Assembly: GCA_020444165.1 (NCBI GenBank)
Contig: JAHLLK010000056.1
Span: 1 to 40,307 of the forward strand
Length of the DNA stretch: 40,307 nucleotides
Reading direction: 5' to 3'
Source: Deltaproteobacteria bacterium
GTDB lineage: Bacteria > Desulfobacterota > Desulfarculia > Desulfarculales > Desulfarculaceae
Shown here: positions 8,667-17,132 of the stretch, one piece after another
Numbering within the stretch: position 1 is the stretch's first letter
Layout of the letters: each line of letters starts with the position of its first letter
The notes under the pieces: model-generated
What the model was told of the DNA's origin: nothing
What the model saw: the letters and a program-made list of their open reading frames with translations, nothing else
The model's database searches: none
Position numbers and translations under genes: made by a program

Positions 8667-10517
8667 ATGCCCCACCGTAAGCTGATCCCTGCCTGTTGCC
8701 TCGGGGTATTGGGGCTCCTCGGCCTCTTGGCCGGGAACGCGGCCCCCGCCCTGGCCCTGACCACCGAGCTGGTGAGCACCACCGCGGCCGGTGCGTTGGC
8801 CGACAACCGTTCCTCCACCCCGTCGTGCTCCGCCTCGGGCCGCTGGGTGGCCTTTGAATCCGAGGCCACGAACCTGGCGCCCGGCGACACCAACGGGGTC
8901 TACGACGTGTTCGTGAAGGACCGCCGCACCGGGGCGGTGGAACGGGTCAGCGTGTCCTCCAGCGGGGAACAGGGCAACGCCAAAAGCGAGAGTCCGGTGA
9001 TCTCGGCCAATGGGCGCTACGTGGCCTTTATCAGCCGGGCCACCAACCTTCGGGCCGGGGGGTTGAGCGGCTCCTACGATTTCTTCGTGCACGACCGCCA
9101 GAGCGGGGAGACCACCTGGGTGGGGCCGGGGCCGGCCGCGCTCCACGGGATTTCGTTGGACTTGATCCCAGCCATCTCGGCCGACGGCCGCTACGTGGTT
9201 TTCGTCACCGATCACCCGGACGCGGCGCCCGGGGACACCAATACCTACTACGACGTTTTCGTGTGGGACCGGGACACCGGCGCCACCGAGCGGGTGAGCC
9301 TCTCCAGCGGAGGTGCCCAGGGCGATGCGGACTGCTATCATGCCGACATCACCGACGACGGCCGCTACGTGGTGTTCTCTTCCCAGGCCGGCAACCTGGT
9401 GACCGGCGACACCGGCGGGTTCACCGACATCTTCCTGCGGGACCGCCAGACCGGCCAGACCACCCGCGTGAGCGTGAGCACCACCGGCGAGGCCGGCAAC
9501 AGCCACTCTGACGACCCCCATGTCACCGGTGACGGACGCTACCTGGTCTATAGAAGCCTGGCCACCAACCTGGCTGGCGCCAAGACCGACGCCAACTGGC
9601 AGATCTTTTTCCACGACCTGACCACCGCGGAAACCAGCGGAATCTCGGTTCGGTTGGACGGCACCTTGGACGGCAACTCGGCCTTCACCCCCCGCGTCAC
9701 GGAGGACGGCCGCTATGTCTCCTTCGACAGCTTCAGCCCCAACTTGGTGACCGGGGACACCAACGGCCAGACCGACGTGTTCCTGCGGGACCGCCAGACC
9801 GGCGCCACCAGCCTGGTCTCCCTGGCCAGTGGCGGCACCCAGGGTGACGGCCTAAGCGGTGGGGGGGACCTATCCGCCGACGGCTCCACGCTGGCGTACC
9901 ACTCCGAGGCCGCCAACCTGGTGCCCGGGGACACCAATGGGGTCATCGACGTGTTCGCGGCCTACCCCCTGGTGGGCAACAAGCGGGTGATGTACCGGGC
10001 CTACAACGAGGCCCTGATGTACCATTTCTTCACCACCCGCCGGGCCGAGTTCCAGAATGCGGTGGGCGCCGGGTACCACGACGAATCCACCGGGGTGGAG
10101 CGGCGGCTGTTCCAGGTGGCCGATCAGGCCCTCTACGGCAACAACCCCCTGCACCGGCTGTACAACCCCAATGCCGGGCGGCACTATTACACCTTCTCCA
10201 ACGCGGAGCGGGACAGCCTGGTGGCCCTGGGCTGGAGCTTCGAGCGGGACGAGGGCTACATCTTCACCACCAGCGACGTGGCCCCGCCCGAGACCATCGA
10301 GATCTACCACCTGTACCACGCGGTCATCGGCACCCACCTCTACACCGCCAACGCCGCCGAGGTGGCCGCCGTCCTGGCCAGCATCCCGGACTGGCAGCAG
10401 CACCGCTCCCTGGGCTTCGCCTTCCGGGGCCCGGGCGGCGGACCGGCGGACATCAACGAGCTGCCGCCCTATTCCACGGTGCTGGAGGCCGCCGCCCGGC
10501 TCTCCGGGCTCAGATAA
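8667..10517 (+). CDS. Secreted seven-repeat beta-propeller protein with C-terminal DUF5648-type region (copy 3)
   Basis: 616 residues from the ATG 6 bases after GGAGGAGG (8653-8660). An ATG-less extension upstream in frame is not supported. The signal peptide is MPHRKLIPACCLGVLGLLGL, ending around ALA before LTTELVS. There are seven SxDGRYVxF blades, most with a GDTNGxxDxFxxD loop. The N-terminal ~120 residues are closest to copy 2. The C-terminal DUF5648-type segment (YGNNPLHRLYNPNAGRHYY, TTSDVAPPETIEIYHLYHAV) is almost identical to copy 1, including at the DNA level. The last residues (GGGPADINELPPYS) are unique. It is the last of the tandem set; the enolase-family gene starts 152 bp downstream on the same strand. 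Confidence 0.82.
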   Translation: MPHRKLIPACCLGVLGLLGLLAGNAAPALALTTELVSTTAAGALADNRSSTPSCSASGRWVAFESEATNLAPGDTNGVYDVFVKDRRTGAVERVSVSSSGEQGNAKSESPVISANGRYVAFISRATNLRAGGLSGSYDFFVHDRQSGETTWVGPGPAALHGISLDLIPAISADGRYVVFVTDHPDAAPGDTNTYYDVFVWDRDTGATERVSLSSGGAQGDADCYHADITDDGRYVVFSSQAGNLVTGDTGGFTDIFLRDRQTGQTTRVSVSTTGEAGNSHSDDPHVTGDGRYLVYRSLATNLAGAKTDANWQIFFHDLTTAETSGISVRLDGTLDGNSAFTPRVTEDGRYVSFDSFSPNLVTGDTNGQTDVFLRDRQTGATSLVSLASGGTQGDGLSGGGDLSADGSTLAYHSEAANLVPGDTNGVIDVFAAYPLVGNKRVMYRAYNEALMYHFFTTRRAEFQNAVGAGYHDESTGVERRLFQVADQALYGNNPLHRLYNPNAGRHYYTFSNAERDSLVALGWSFERDEGYIFTTSDVAPPETIEIYHLYHAVIGTHLYTANAAEVAAVLASIPDWQQHRSLGFAFRGPGGGPADINELPPYSTVLEAAARLSGLR

Positions 10518-10669
10518 GCCGCCCGCCGCCCAATCACCGGCCGGGGCCGGAGGGCCGCGAAAGCGCCCCGCCCCGGCCGGTCCTCAAAAATATTGCCTCC
10601 GGCTCCCCCGGATAATACAGTGGGTGCGACATCACCCTAACCCCCCGTTGTCCGGGGAGGGAGGCTCCC

Positions 10670-11842
10670 ATGAAGATCACCGGGGTGGAGACCCTGTTCT
10701 GCGACGCGGGCTGGCGGCCCTGGATATTCCTGAAGATTTCCACCGACCAGGGCCTGGTGGGCTGGAGCGAGGTCACCGACTCCCACGGCTCGCCCCGGGG
10801 CATCGCCGGGGTGGTGGAGGATCTGGCGCCCTTCCTTCTGGGGGCCGACCCCCTGGCCCACGAGAAGCTCTACTGGGACCTCTACCGCTCCACCCGCCAG
10901 AGCCCGGGCAGCATCATCGCCAAGGCTATCGGCGGGATCGAGAACGCGCTCTTGGACCTGAAGGGCAAGGCCCTGGGGGTCAGCGTGGCCGAGCTGTTCG
11001 GCGGGCCCCTCCGAGACCGCCTGCGGGTGTACTGGTCCCACTGCGGCACCAGCCGGGTGCGGGCCTATGACGTGGTGGGCGAAAAGAGAATCGCCGACCT
11101 GGCCGGCATCCGGGAGATGGGGGCCGAGGTGGCGGCCCGGGGCTTCACCGCGCTCAAAACCAACGTTTTCCTGCCGGGGACCGAGCCGCCCATCTACATG
11201 CCGGGCTTCAAGACCGCCTGGACCCCGGAGTTGAATGTGGACCGCGGGATCATCCGGGCTTGCCACGACCAGATGGCCGCCTTCCAGGACGGGGCCGGGC
11301 CCGCGGTCGACCTCATCATGGACCTGAACTTCAACTTCAAGACCGAGGGCTACATCCAGATCGCCCGGGCCCTGGAGCCCCTGGATCTGTTGTGGGTGGA
11401 GCTGGACACCTTTGACCCCCAGGCGCTCCGCCAAGTGCGGGACGCCACCCGCCTGGCCGTGGCCTCCTGCGAAAACCTCTATCACCTCCGCCAGTTCCTG
11501 CCCTTCCTGACGGCCCACGCCATGGACGTCTGCGTCATCGACGTGATCTGGAACGGCTTTGCCCAAGCCAAAAAAATCAGCGACGCGGCCGAGGTCTTCG
11601 AGATGAACGTGGCCCCCCACAATTACCAGAGCCACCTCTCCACCTTCATCTCGGCCCAGTTCTGCGCGGCCGTGCCCAACTTCCGCATTTTCGAGGTGGA
11701 CGTGGATGACGTGCCCTGGAAAGACGAGCTGACCACCCGGCAACCGGAGATCGAGGACGGTTTCCTGTCCGTGCCCACCGGCCCGGGCTGGGGCGTGGAA
11801 GTGAATGAGGAGGTCCTGGCGGCCCACCCCTGGCCGCGCTAG
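10670..11842 (+). CDS. Mandelate racemase/muconate lactonizing enzyme family protein (enolase superfamily)
   Basis: 390 residues; the ATG follows GGGGAGGGAGG. The N-terminal capping domain begins MKITGVETLFCD and includes WSEVTDSHGS and GGIENALLDLKGKALG, both standard for the superfamily. The TIM-barrel ligands are recognisable: a lysine in ALKTNVF, three acidic metal ligands in MDLNFNF, WVELDTFD and ASCENLYH, and a C-terminal histidine in VAPHNY. These support Mg2+-dependent abstraction of a proton alpha to a carboxylate. The pattern resembles sugar-acid dehydratases such as galactonate dehydratase, but the substrate cannot be assigned. No transporter or aldolase gene lies beside it. A GC hairpin with four T follows 23 bases after the stop. 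Confidence 0.85.
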   Translation: MKITGVETLFCDAGWRPWIFLKISTDQGLVGWSEVTDSHGSPRGIAGVVEDLAPFLLGADPLAHEKLYWDLYRSTRQSPGSIIAKAIGGIENALLDLKGKALGVSVAELFGGPLRDRLRVYWSHCGTSRVRAYDVVGEKRIADLAGIREMGAEVAARGFTALKTNVFLPGTEPPIYMPGFKTAWTPELNVDRGIIRACHDQMAAFQDGAGPAVDLIMDLNFNFKTEGYIQIARALEPLDLLWVELDTFDPQALRQVRDATRLAVASCENLYHLRQFLPFLTAHAMDVCVIDVIWNGFAQAKKISDAAEVFEMNVAPHNYQSHLSTFISAQFCAAVPNFRIFEVDVDDVPWKDELTTRQPEIEDGFLSVPTGPGWGVEVNEEVLAAHPWPR

Positions 11843-11865
11843 GGGGCTTGCGGAGAAGGGGAATG

Positions 11866-11884
11866 GGGGGTGCAGCCCCCTTTT
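11866..11884 (+). terminator. Probable intrinsic terminator after the enolase-family gene
   Basis: GGGGG-TGCAG-CCCCC followed by TTTT, placed 23 bases past the stop codon. A second perfect 9-bp hairpin (GCGCGGTGC arm, 11895-11917) follows and may serve the convergent holC gene. Confidence 0.5.
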
Positions 11885-11938
11885 GGAGAGCGAGGCGCGG
11901 TGCATCCCGCACCGCGCACCCTTTCCTCCGACAAGATC

Positions 11939-12397
11939 CTAATCCGCGGCCTCGGGGCCGGGCAGGCTGGTGACGTGGCTCAGGCTCACCCGGGAGTCGG
12001 CGCGCAGGTCCTTGAAGGCCGCGCGGCACTCGGCCAGTTCCGGGCCTTCCTCGGCCGGCACCAGGCGGATGATCTTGGCATAGGACTCCAAGGGCAGGGT
12101 GGCGCAGGTCCGGGCCACGATGAGCACCTGGGCCTGGTTGCGGTTGGTGGGCTCCAGGGCGATCAAGACCGGCTCGGCCGCCTCGTCCTCGCCGCCGGCC
12201 ACGGCGTGGGGCAAAAAGGAGCCCGGGTCGAACTCCCACAGGGCGCGGTCCATTTCCTGGGCCTCGTCCGGGCCGGCCGCCAGGATGAGCACCCGCTGCC
12301 CGCGTTGGAAATGCCAGTTGGCCAACAGCGCCGCGGCCCGGGCCGGGCCGGCCCCGGTCTGCTTCAGGTTCACGAACTCCACCATGGTCTGGGCCAA
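11939..12397 (-). CDS. holC: DNA polymerase III chi subunit
   Basis: 152 residues, the usual HolC length. The start is TTG, fixed by GAGGAGG with 6-base spacing. Family features: VEFVNLKQTGAGPARAAALLA at the N-terminus, GQRVLILAAGPDEAQEMDRALWEFDPGSFLPHAV, then PVLIAL...VLIV (strand-helix pattern). Chi bridges the clamp loader (through psi) to single-stranded DNA-binding protein at the replication fork. In this lineage holC often stands without holD. The SD AGGAGG lies in a perfect 6-bp hairpin with CCTCCT (12404-12418), which could limit translation. No partner gene is adjacent. Confidence 0.82.
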   Translation of the reverse strand: MAQTMVEFVNLKQTGAGPARAAALLANWHFQRGQRVLILAAGPDEAQEMDRALWEFDPGSFLPHAVAGGEDEAAEPVLIALEPTNRNQAQVLIVARTCATLPLESYAKIIRLVPAEEGPELAECRAAFKDLRADSRVSLSHVTSLPGPEAAD

Positions 12398-12580
12398 GGT
12401 TCACCTCCTCGGAGGAGGATACCACGGGCGGGAGTCGCCGACCCAGGGGTATGCCGGGTGTATAGTTAGCGTGGCGGGGGGGCGCACCCCCCGGGCGCAC
12501 CGCCCAGGCCTCCGAACGCCCGGGAGGCCGTGGCGGGCCAACACTCCGCCACCACGGGGAAATCTCTGCGGGAGCCTGGC

Positions 12581-12609
12581 TTGACACCCCCGGAGCGGCA
12601 TCATATATT
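12581..12609 (+). promoter_or_regulatory. Consensus sigma70-type promoter for the dnaJ-TPM unit
   Basis: TTGACA at 12581-12586 and TATATT at 12604-12609, separated by exactly 17 bases, standing out in very GC-rich DNA. The distance to the DnaJ-family start codon (12779) gives a leader of ~160 bases. No heat-shock sigma32-type -10 and no CIRCE element were seen. Confidence 0.7.
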
Positions 12610-12778
12610 AAATTGAAGCCACCGGCCGGAAGGCCGGGTTTTCGTGTGGCGGGCGGAGGCGAAGCCGGGTTTCCCAGGCGGAACAAGCCTTTCCCAGCCC
12701 GCGCGGCACTCCGCAATCGATCCACACCCCAGGGCTCCCCGGGCCTTTTCCACGCCCCAGGGGGGCAGGCAAGGTGAC

Positions 12779-13750
12779 ATGGCCAAAAATTACTATCAAG
12801 TGCTGGGCGTCGAGAAGACGGCCACCCCCGAAGAGCTGAAAAAGGCCTACCGCAAGCTGGCCTTGCAGTACCACCCGGACCGCAACAAGGACAACCCCGA
12901 GGCCGAAGAGAAGTTCAAGGAGATCAACGAGGCCTACGCCGTCCTGAGCGATCCGGAGAAGAAGAAGCAGTTCGACACCTTCGGCAGCCAGGGCTTCCGC
13001 CAGCGTTACAGCCAGGAAGACATCTTCCGGGGCAGCGACATCAACGACATCCTTCGGGACATGGGGGTGTCCTCCGACATCTTCACCCGCTTTTTCCACG
13101 GCGGTGGCGGCGGCAGCACCGCCGGGCGCGGCGGCTTCCGCACCTACACCTTCGGGGGCGGCCGGCCCGGCGCCGGTCCCGGCACGGGCGGCTTCGATTT
13201 CGGAGCCCAGCGGGGCGCGGGCCCGGCCCGGGGCACCGATTTGGTCTACGAGCTGCCCGTGAGCCTGGAGGAAGTGGCCACCGGGGCCAGCAAGACCGTG
13301 TCCTACCGCCGCGGCGGCAAGGTGGAGAAGGTCAGCGTCAAGATCCCCGCCGGCATCGAGACCGGCAAGAAGCTCCGGGTGCCCGGCAAGGGCGAACCCG
13401 GCCCTCCCGGGGTGCCGGATGGCGACCTGTTCATCCGGGTGCGCACCTTGGACCATCCCCAATTCCGCCGCAACGGCGCGGACCTGGAAACCGAGGTGGA
13501 AGTCACCTACAGCCAGGCCGCCCTGGGCGCTTCCCTGCCGGTGCCCACCCTGGAGGGCAAGACCCTCAACGTGAAGGTGCCCAAGGCCACCCAGCACGGC
13601 GCCCGGCTCCGCCTCAAGGGCCAGGGCCTGCCGTTGTTCCAGTCCAGCGGACAGGGCGACCTCTACGTGAAGGTGCTGCTCCACGTGCCCAAGAAGCTTT
13701 CCCGCAAGCAAAAGGACCTTCTGGAGCAGTTGGCCGAGGAAGGTTTGTGA
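12779..13750 (+). CDS. DnaJ-family co-chaperone, CbpA type (no zinc fingers)
   Basis: 323 residues from the ATG preceded by GGCAAGGTGAC. The J domain (1-70) has the essential HPD in [21 protein letters not shown] Gly/Phe-rich linker (~95-150: [12 protein letters not shown]...[10 protein letters not shown]) and two C-terminal substrate-binding domains follow ([17 protein letters not shown]...; [19 protein letters not shown]). The four CxxCxGxG repeats of DnaJ are absent, which makes this a type II/CbpA-like protein. It would stimulate DnaK ATPase and deliver substrates; dnaK and grpE are not in the window. The stop codon overlaps the GTG of the next gene (GTGA), so the two are translationally coupled. 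Confidence 0.88.
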   Translation: MAKNYYQVLGVEKTATPEELKKAYRKLALQYHPDRNKDNPEAEEKFKEINEAYAVLSDPEKKKQFDTFGSQGFRQRYSQEDIFRGSDINDILRDMGVSSDIFTRFFHGGGGGSTAGRGGFRTYTFGGGRPGAGPGTGGFDFGAQRGAGPARGTDLVYELPVSLEEVATGASKTVSYRRGGKVEKVSVKIPAGIETGKKLRVPGKGEPGPPGVPDGDLFIRVRTLDHPQFRRNGADLETEVEVTYSQAALGASLPVPTLEGKTLNVKVPKATQHGARLRLKGQGLPLFQSSGQGDLYVKVLLHVPKKLSRKQKDLLEQLAEEGL

Positions 13751-14601
13751 GATATCTCCAGCCAAAGACGCGGCGGGCTCCCCTCGAGGGGTCGGCCGCC
13801 TGGTTCGCGCTCCTGGCCCTGGCCCTGGTCCTGGGCGCGCTACTCTCCCCCCTGGCCCGGCCGGCCCACGCGGCCGAACTGGCTTACCCCCGGCCCCAAG
13901 GCGCCGTGGGCGACTACGCCAAGGTCATCGGCCCGGAATACACCCAGCAGATCGAAAACCTGGCCACCGAGCTCTGGCAGAAGACCGGGGCCGCGGTGGT
14001 GGTGGCCACCGTGCCCACCCTCGGCGACAACAGCATCGAGGAAGCCGCGGTGCAGCTCTTCGCCCGCTGGGGCATCGGCAAAAAGGGCGAGGACAAGGGC
14101 CTGTTGCTCCTGGTGGCGGTGAAGGAACGCAAGCTCCGCCTGGAAGTGGGCTACGGCCTGGAAGGGCTCATCACCGACGCCACCGCCGGAGCCATCCGCG
14201 ATCAGTTCATCGTGCCCTACCTGAAAAAGGGCCAGTACGGCGCGGGCCTCTACTTCGGAGCCGCCGCCGCGGCCCAGATCATCGCCAAGGACGCCGGCGT
14301 CACCCTGACCGGGGTGCCGGACGCGCAACTGCGCCAGTCCTCCCGAGGCTTCAGCGTCTTCGGCCTGATCCTGTTCGTCCTGGCCGGGCTGTGGTTCCTG
14401 CGCCGGATGCGCGGCGGCCGCGGCGGACCCGGCGGCGGACCCGGCGGCGGCGGCAACATCCTGCCCGCCATGATCCTCGGTTCCATGATGGGCTCCTCCA
14501 TGGGCGGCCGCCACGATAGCGGCTTCGGTGGCTTCGGGGGCGGCTTCGGCGGCTTCGGCGGCGGCATGTCCGGCGGCGGCGGCGCCAGCGGGGGGTTTTA
14601 A
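13747..14601 (+). CDS. TPM-domain (YgcG-type) membrane protein with Gly-rich tail
   Basis: 284 residues. The GTG start overlaps the DnaJ-family stop. A signal-anchor or signal peptide occupies ~15-40 ([15 protein letters not shown]...AHA). The TPM/DUF477 domain (~45-175) includes [62 protein letters not shown] and [16 protein letters not shown] transmembrane helix (~203-217, [15 protein letters not shown]) precedes a cytoplasmic or periplasmic tail of GGFGGF repeats ending in GASGGF. In many bacteria TPM proteins pair with LemA, which lies 1.3 kb downstream with one gene between. The family is implicated in membrane-associated stress or protein quality control, with no settled activity. Confidence 0.82.
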   Translation: MRYLQPKTRRAPLEGSAAWFALLALALVLGALLSPLARPAHAAELAYPRPQGAVGDYAKVIGPEYTQQIENLATELWQKTGAAVVVATVPTLGDNSIEEAAVQLFARWGIGKKGEDKGLLLLVAVKERKLRLEVGYGLEGLITDATAGAIRDQFIVPYLKKGQYGAGLYFGAAAAAQIIAKDAGVTLTGVPDAQLRQSSRGFSVFGLILFVLAGLWFLRRMRGGRGGPGGGPGGGGNILPAMILGSMMGSSMGGRHDSGFGGFGGGFGGFGGGMSGGGGASGGF

Positions 14602-14622
14602 GAGGGTGGGATTGGGAGAAGA

Positions 14623-14674
14623 TGTGGGGGAAACCCTTTCCTTTTGAAGCCAAAAGGAAAGGGTTTCCCCCACA
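14623..14674. terminator. Long perfect hairpin, likely terminator (TGTGGGGG-family hairpin 2)
   Basis: A 24-bp perfect stem (14623-14646 with 14651-14674) and the loop AAGC, starting 21 bases after the TPM gene's stop. The outer arm is TGTGGGGGAAACCC; its core differs from hairpin 1 but stays complementary. Confidence 0.65.
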
Positions 14675-14964
14675 CCCCCTTCCTAAAGGAAAAGCATAGG
14701 TTGGGGTAGATAGCAGTCTGGTGGCGGCTGGACAGTCGGTGAGTCGATGCGGCAGGGAGATCCGTCACTTACGGCTTCCCTTCGGGAGCGCGCGAGGTGG
14801 CGTACGGAGGACAACTTCCCCCGACCCGCAATGCCAGCAGCGGCATGCGGCCGGCATGCGGCCGGTAAACCTCGTCCTAGGGGAAAAACATAGTTAAATA
14901 GCGTTGATGCGTCCCTTTCTCTTGCGATCGAGGGGCGTTGCGCCGCTGGCCGTTGGGCCAGGAA
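14675..14964. other. Intergenic interval before the nucleotidyltransferase-like gene
   Basis: Together with the preceding hairpin this makes a ~360-base gap. It holds one member of the ctcgcgcgctcccg repeat family (14784-14850). The rest, up to the weakly defined start of the next gene, shows no recognisable promoter. Confidence 0.4.
14784..14850 (+). repeat. Structured intergenic repeat, one copy
   Basis: Contains GGGAGCGCGCGAG and, ~45 bases on, CCCGACCCGCAATGCCAGCAGCGGC. This is the same unit, in the same orientation, as the copies at 23504-23643, and the inverse of those at 21671-21950. It is the only single-copy occurrence in the window. Confidence 0.6.
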
Positions 14965-15744
14965 ATGGGAAAAATCATGGCCATCACCCCGCCGGAAAAA
15001 CCGGAAGACATCTTCGCCGACCTGGCCGAGGACTACATCAAGGCCCTGGGCAGCGACCTCCTCAGCCTGGTGCTGTTCGGCTCGGCCGCCAGCGGGCGCT
15101 ATCAAAAAGGCCGCAGCGACCTGAACCTCCTGGCCGTGGTCTCCAACCCCGCCGGCCGGGTCTTGAGCCGTCTGGCCCCGGTGGTGACCAAATGGGCCCC
15201 GGCCCGGGTCTCGGCGCCCTTGGTAATGACCTCCCAATACCTGGCCAGCAGCCTGGATGTGTTCCCGGTGGAGTTTCTGACCATGGCCGCCAGCCACCAG
15301 GTGATCCACGGCCAGGACCCCTTGGAGGGGCTGGAGATCAAGCCCCGGCATCTCCGCCTGCAACTGGAACGGGAGTTCAAGGGCAAGCTCATGACCCTGC
15401 AATCCCGTTTCCTGATGGCCGGCGGTCAGGCCCCGGCCCTGGAGGCCCTGGCCCTGGCGGCCCTGCCGGCCTTCACCGCCCTGTTCCAGGCCTATTTGCA
15501 GCTCACCAAGGGCGCGTTCCCCCGCGACCCCGCCCAGGTCTGGAGCCAGGTGGCCGAGTCCGGCCTGGAAGTGAGCGCCTTTCTCACCCTGGAGAACCTG
15601 CGCCAAGGCAGCCTGAAGCTGGAACCGGCCGATCTGGCCCGCACCCTGGAGCAAGCCGCCGCCCAGTTGGCGGAAGTTTGCCGGGTGGTGGACAAGCTGG
15701 AAGTGGCTGAGCAAGCCAAACCCACGCAATCCATGTTACACTAG
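14965..15744 (+). CDS. Nucleotidyltransferase-fold protein with altered DxD motif
   Basis: 259 residues from the ATG at 14965. The ATG at 14977 (MAITPPEK) is equally possible, and neither has a strong SD. The MNT-type nucleotidyltransferase motif is plain at ~36-55: LFGSAASGRYQKGRSDLNLL. The normal metal-binding pair DxD is DLN here, so the second aspartate is asparagine. FPVEFLTMAASHQVIHGQDP matches the third-motif region that follows in minimal nucleotidyltransferases. The C-terminal ~130 residues are helical and HEPN-like in pattern. No antitoxin or HEPN partner gene is adjacent, so a toxin-antitoxin reading is not supported. It lies between the TPM and LemA genes. Catalysis is doubtful; it may bind nucleotide or partner without transfer. 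Confidence 0.65.
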   Translation: MGKIMAITPPEKPEDIFADLAEDYIKALGSDLLSLVLFGSAASGRYQKGRSDLNLLAVVSNPAGRVLSRLAPVVTKWAPARVSAPLVMTSQYLASSLDVFPVEFLTMAASHQVIHGQDPLEGLEIKPRHLRLQLEREFKGKLMTLQSRFLMAGGQAPALEALALAALPAFTALFQAYLQLTKGAFPRDPAQVWSQVAESGLEVSAFLTLENLRQGSLKLEPADLARTLEQAAAQLAEVCRVVDKLEVAEQAKPTQSMLH

Positions 15745-15870
15745 GCAAAAGCTGGAGGGGACCGGGCCTGGCGGCGTCGCCGGGAGGTTCGGCCGTGGGC
15801 GGCGTTTGCCGCTGTCCCAGCCGGCTTGCCTTTCCCGTAACCCTCGTTAATACCCCCAAGGAGTGACCGG

Positions 15871-16437
15871 ATGCGGCGCGGAGCCAAAATCGCTATCATC
15901 ATCGGAGCCCTGGCCCTGATCGTTTTCCTTCTGCTGGTCAGCCCCTACAACAGCCTGGTGAACCTGGACGAGCAGGTGAGCCAGGCCCAGGCCAACGTGC
16001 AGGTGGTTTTGCAGCGCCGCCTGGACCTCATCCCCAATCTGGTGGAGACGGTCAAGGGCTACGCCTCCCACGAGCGCGAAACCCTGGAGGCGGTGGTCAA
16101 GGCCCGGCAGCAGGTGATGCAGGCCCCCAGCCTGGATCAGAAGTTGGCGGCCAACCAGGAGCTGACCAGCGCGCTCGGCCGCTTGATGGTGGTGGTGGAG
16201 CGTTATCCGGATTTGAAGGCCAGCGAGAACTTCCGCGCCTTGCAGGATCAATTGGAAGGCACGGAAAACCGCATCAGCGTGGCCCGCACCCGCTACAACG
16301 ACGCGGTGCGCGTCTACAACACGGAGATAAGGAGCCTGCCCACGGTGTTCCTGGCCCGGCTGTTGGGCTATCAGGCCCGCCAGCCCTTTACTGCGGCCCC
16401 CGAGGCCCAGACAGCTCCCAAGGTAAATTTCAAGTAG
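15871..16437 (+). CDS. LemA family membrane protein
   Basis: 188 residues; the ATG follows AAGGAGTGACCGG. A single N-terminal transmembrane helix (~8-24, IAIIIGALALIVFLLLV) leads into YNSLVNLDEQVSQAQANVQV and RRLDLIPNLVETVKGYASHE, the LemA signature. A long helical region follows (ALGRLMVVVERYPDLKASENF...NRISVARTRYNDAVRVYN). LemA proteins present a helical bundle outside the cytoplasm and usually accompany a TPM-domain protein. Here the TPM gene is 1.3 kb upstream and mgtC follows after 2 bases, suggesting a lemA-mgtC transcript. Function in the family is not settled. Confidence 0.9.
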   Translation: MRRGAKIAIIIGALALIVFLLLVSPYNSLVNLDEQVSQAQANVQVVLQRRLDLIPNLVETVKGYASHERETLEAVVKARQQVMQAPSLDQKLAANQELTSALGRLMVVVERYPDLKASENFRALQDQLEGTENRISVARTRYNDAVRVYNTEIRSLPTVFLARLLGYQARQPFTAAPEAQTAPKVNFK

Positions 16438-16439
16438 GC

Positions 16440-17132
16440 ATGCCCGTCGACGAAACCACCATGCTGATCCGTATCGGGGCGGCCGCCCTGTTGGGGATCA
16501 TCGTGGGGTTGGAGCGGGAGACCCACGGCCGGGCGGCCGGGCTCCGGTCCTGCATGCTGGTGGCCATGGCCGGGGCCCTGGTGATGAGCCTGGCCCTGCA
16601 TCTGGCCCAGATCTTCAACCTCCCCGAATACGCCCTCACGGTGCGGGTGGACCCCGGCCGCCTGCCCTCCTACGCCATCGCGGGCATGGGCTTTTTGGGC
16701 GCGGGAGCCATCATCCAGGGCCGCCGCTCCGCCCGGGGAGTCACCACGGCGGCCTCCATGTGGACCTGCACGGTCTGCGGCCTGTCGGTGGGGGCGGGGC
16801 TCTATTGGCCGGCGGTGCTGGTGGTGGGGCTCACCCTGGTGGCCCTGGCCCTGTTCCCCCTGTTCGTGCACCGCATGAGCCAGGAGCAGTTCGTCACCCT
16901 GATGGTGGAAGCCCACTTCGTGGAGGCCATCGACCGGGTGCGGGAGCTGTTGCAGAAATACCGGGCGGTGATTCTCTTTGCCGGACGGGAGTTCTGCCTG
17001 GAAGCGGGGATCATCAAATACCAGTTCGCCATAAAGATCCGCTCCGGCCCCCAGTGGAAGGACCTCCTGGCCGAGGTGCACGACGTGCCGGGGATAGCCT
17101 GCTACTCCTGGCTTGAATCCGAGGTGCCCTGA
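16440..17132 (+). CDS. MgtC/SapB family membrane protein
   Basis: 230 residues, starting 2 bases after the lemA stop. The MgtC domain has its hallmarks: IRIGAAALLGIIVGLERE near the N-terminus, GLRSCMLVAMAGALVMSL, AGMGFLGAGAIIQ, and TTAASMWTCTVCGLSVGAG. Four to five hydrophobic helices occupy ~1-140. The C-terminal ~85 residues form a soluble ACT-like domain. In pathogens MgtC inhibits the F-ATPase and helps growth in low Mg2+; in environmental bacteria the role is less clear. No Mg2+-responsive leader is visible. Confidence 0.88.
   Translation: MPVDETTMLIRIGAAALLGIIVGLERETHGRAAGLRSCMLVAMAGALVMSLALHLAQIFNLPEYALTVRVDPGRLPSYAIAGMGFLGAGAIIQGRRSARGVTTAASMWTCTVCGLSVGAGLYWPAVLVVGLTLVALALFPLFVHRMSQEQFVTLMVEAHFVEAIDRVRELLQKYRAVILFAGREFCLEAGIIKYQFAIKIRSGPQWKDLLAEVHDVPGIACYSWLESEVP

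Noticed and set aside
14965..15744. MNT/HEPN toxin-antitoxin pair
   Set aside because: One protein only; no separate HEPN or antitoxin gene adjacent, and the DxD motif is altered.
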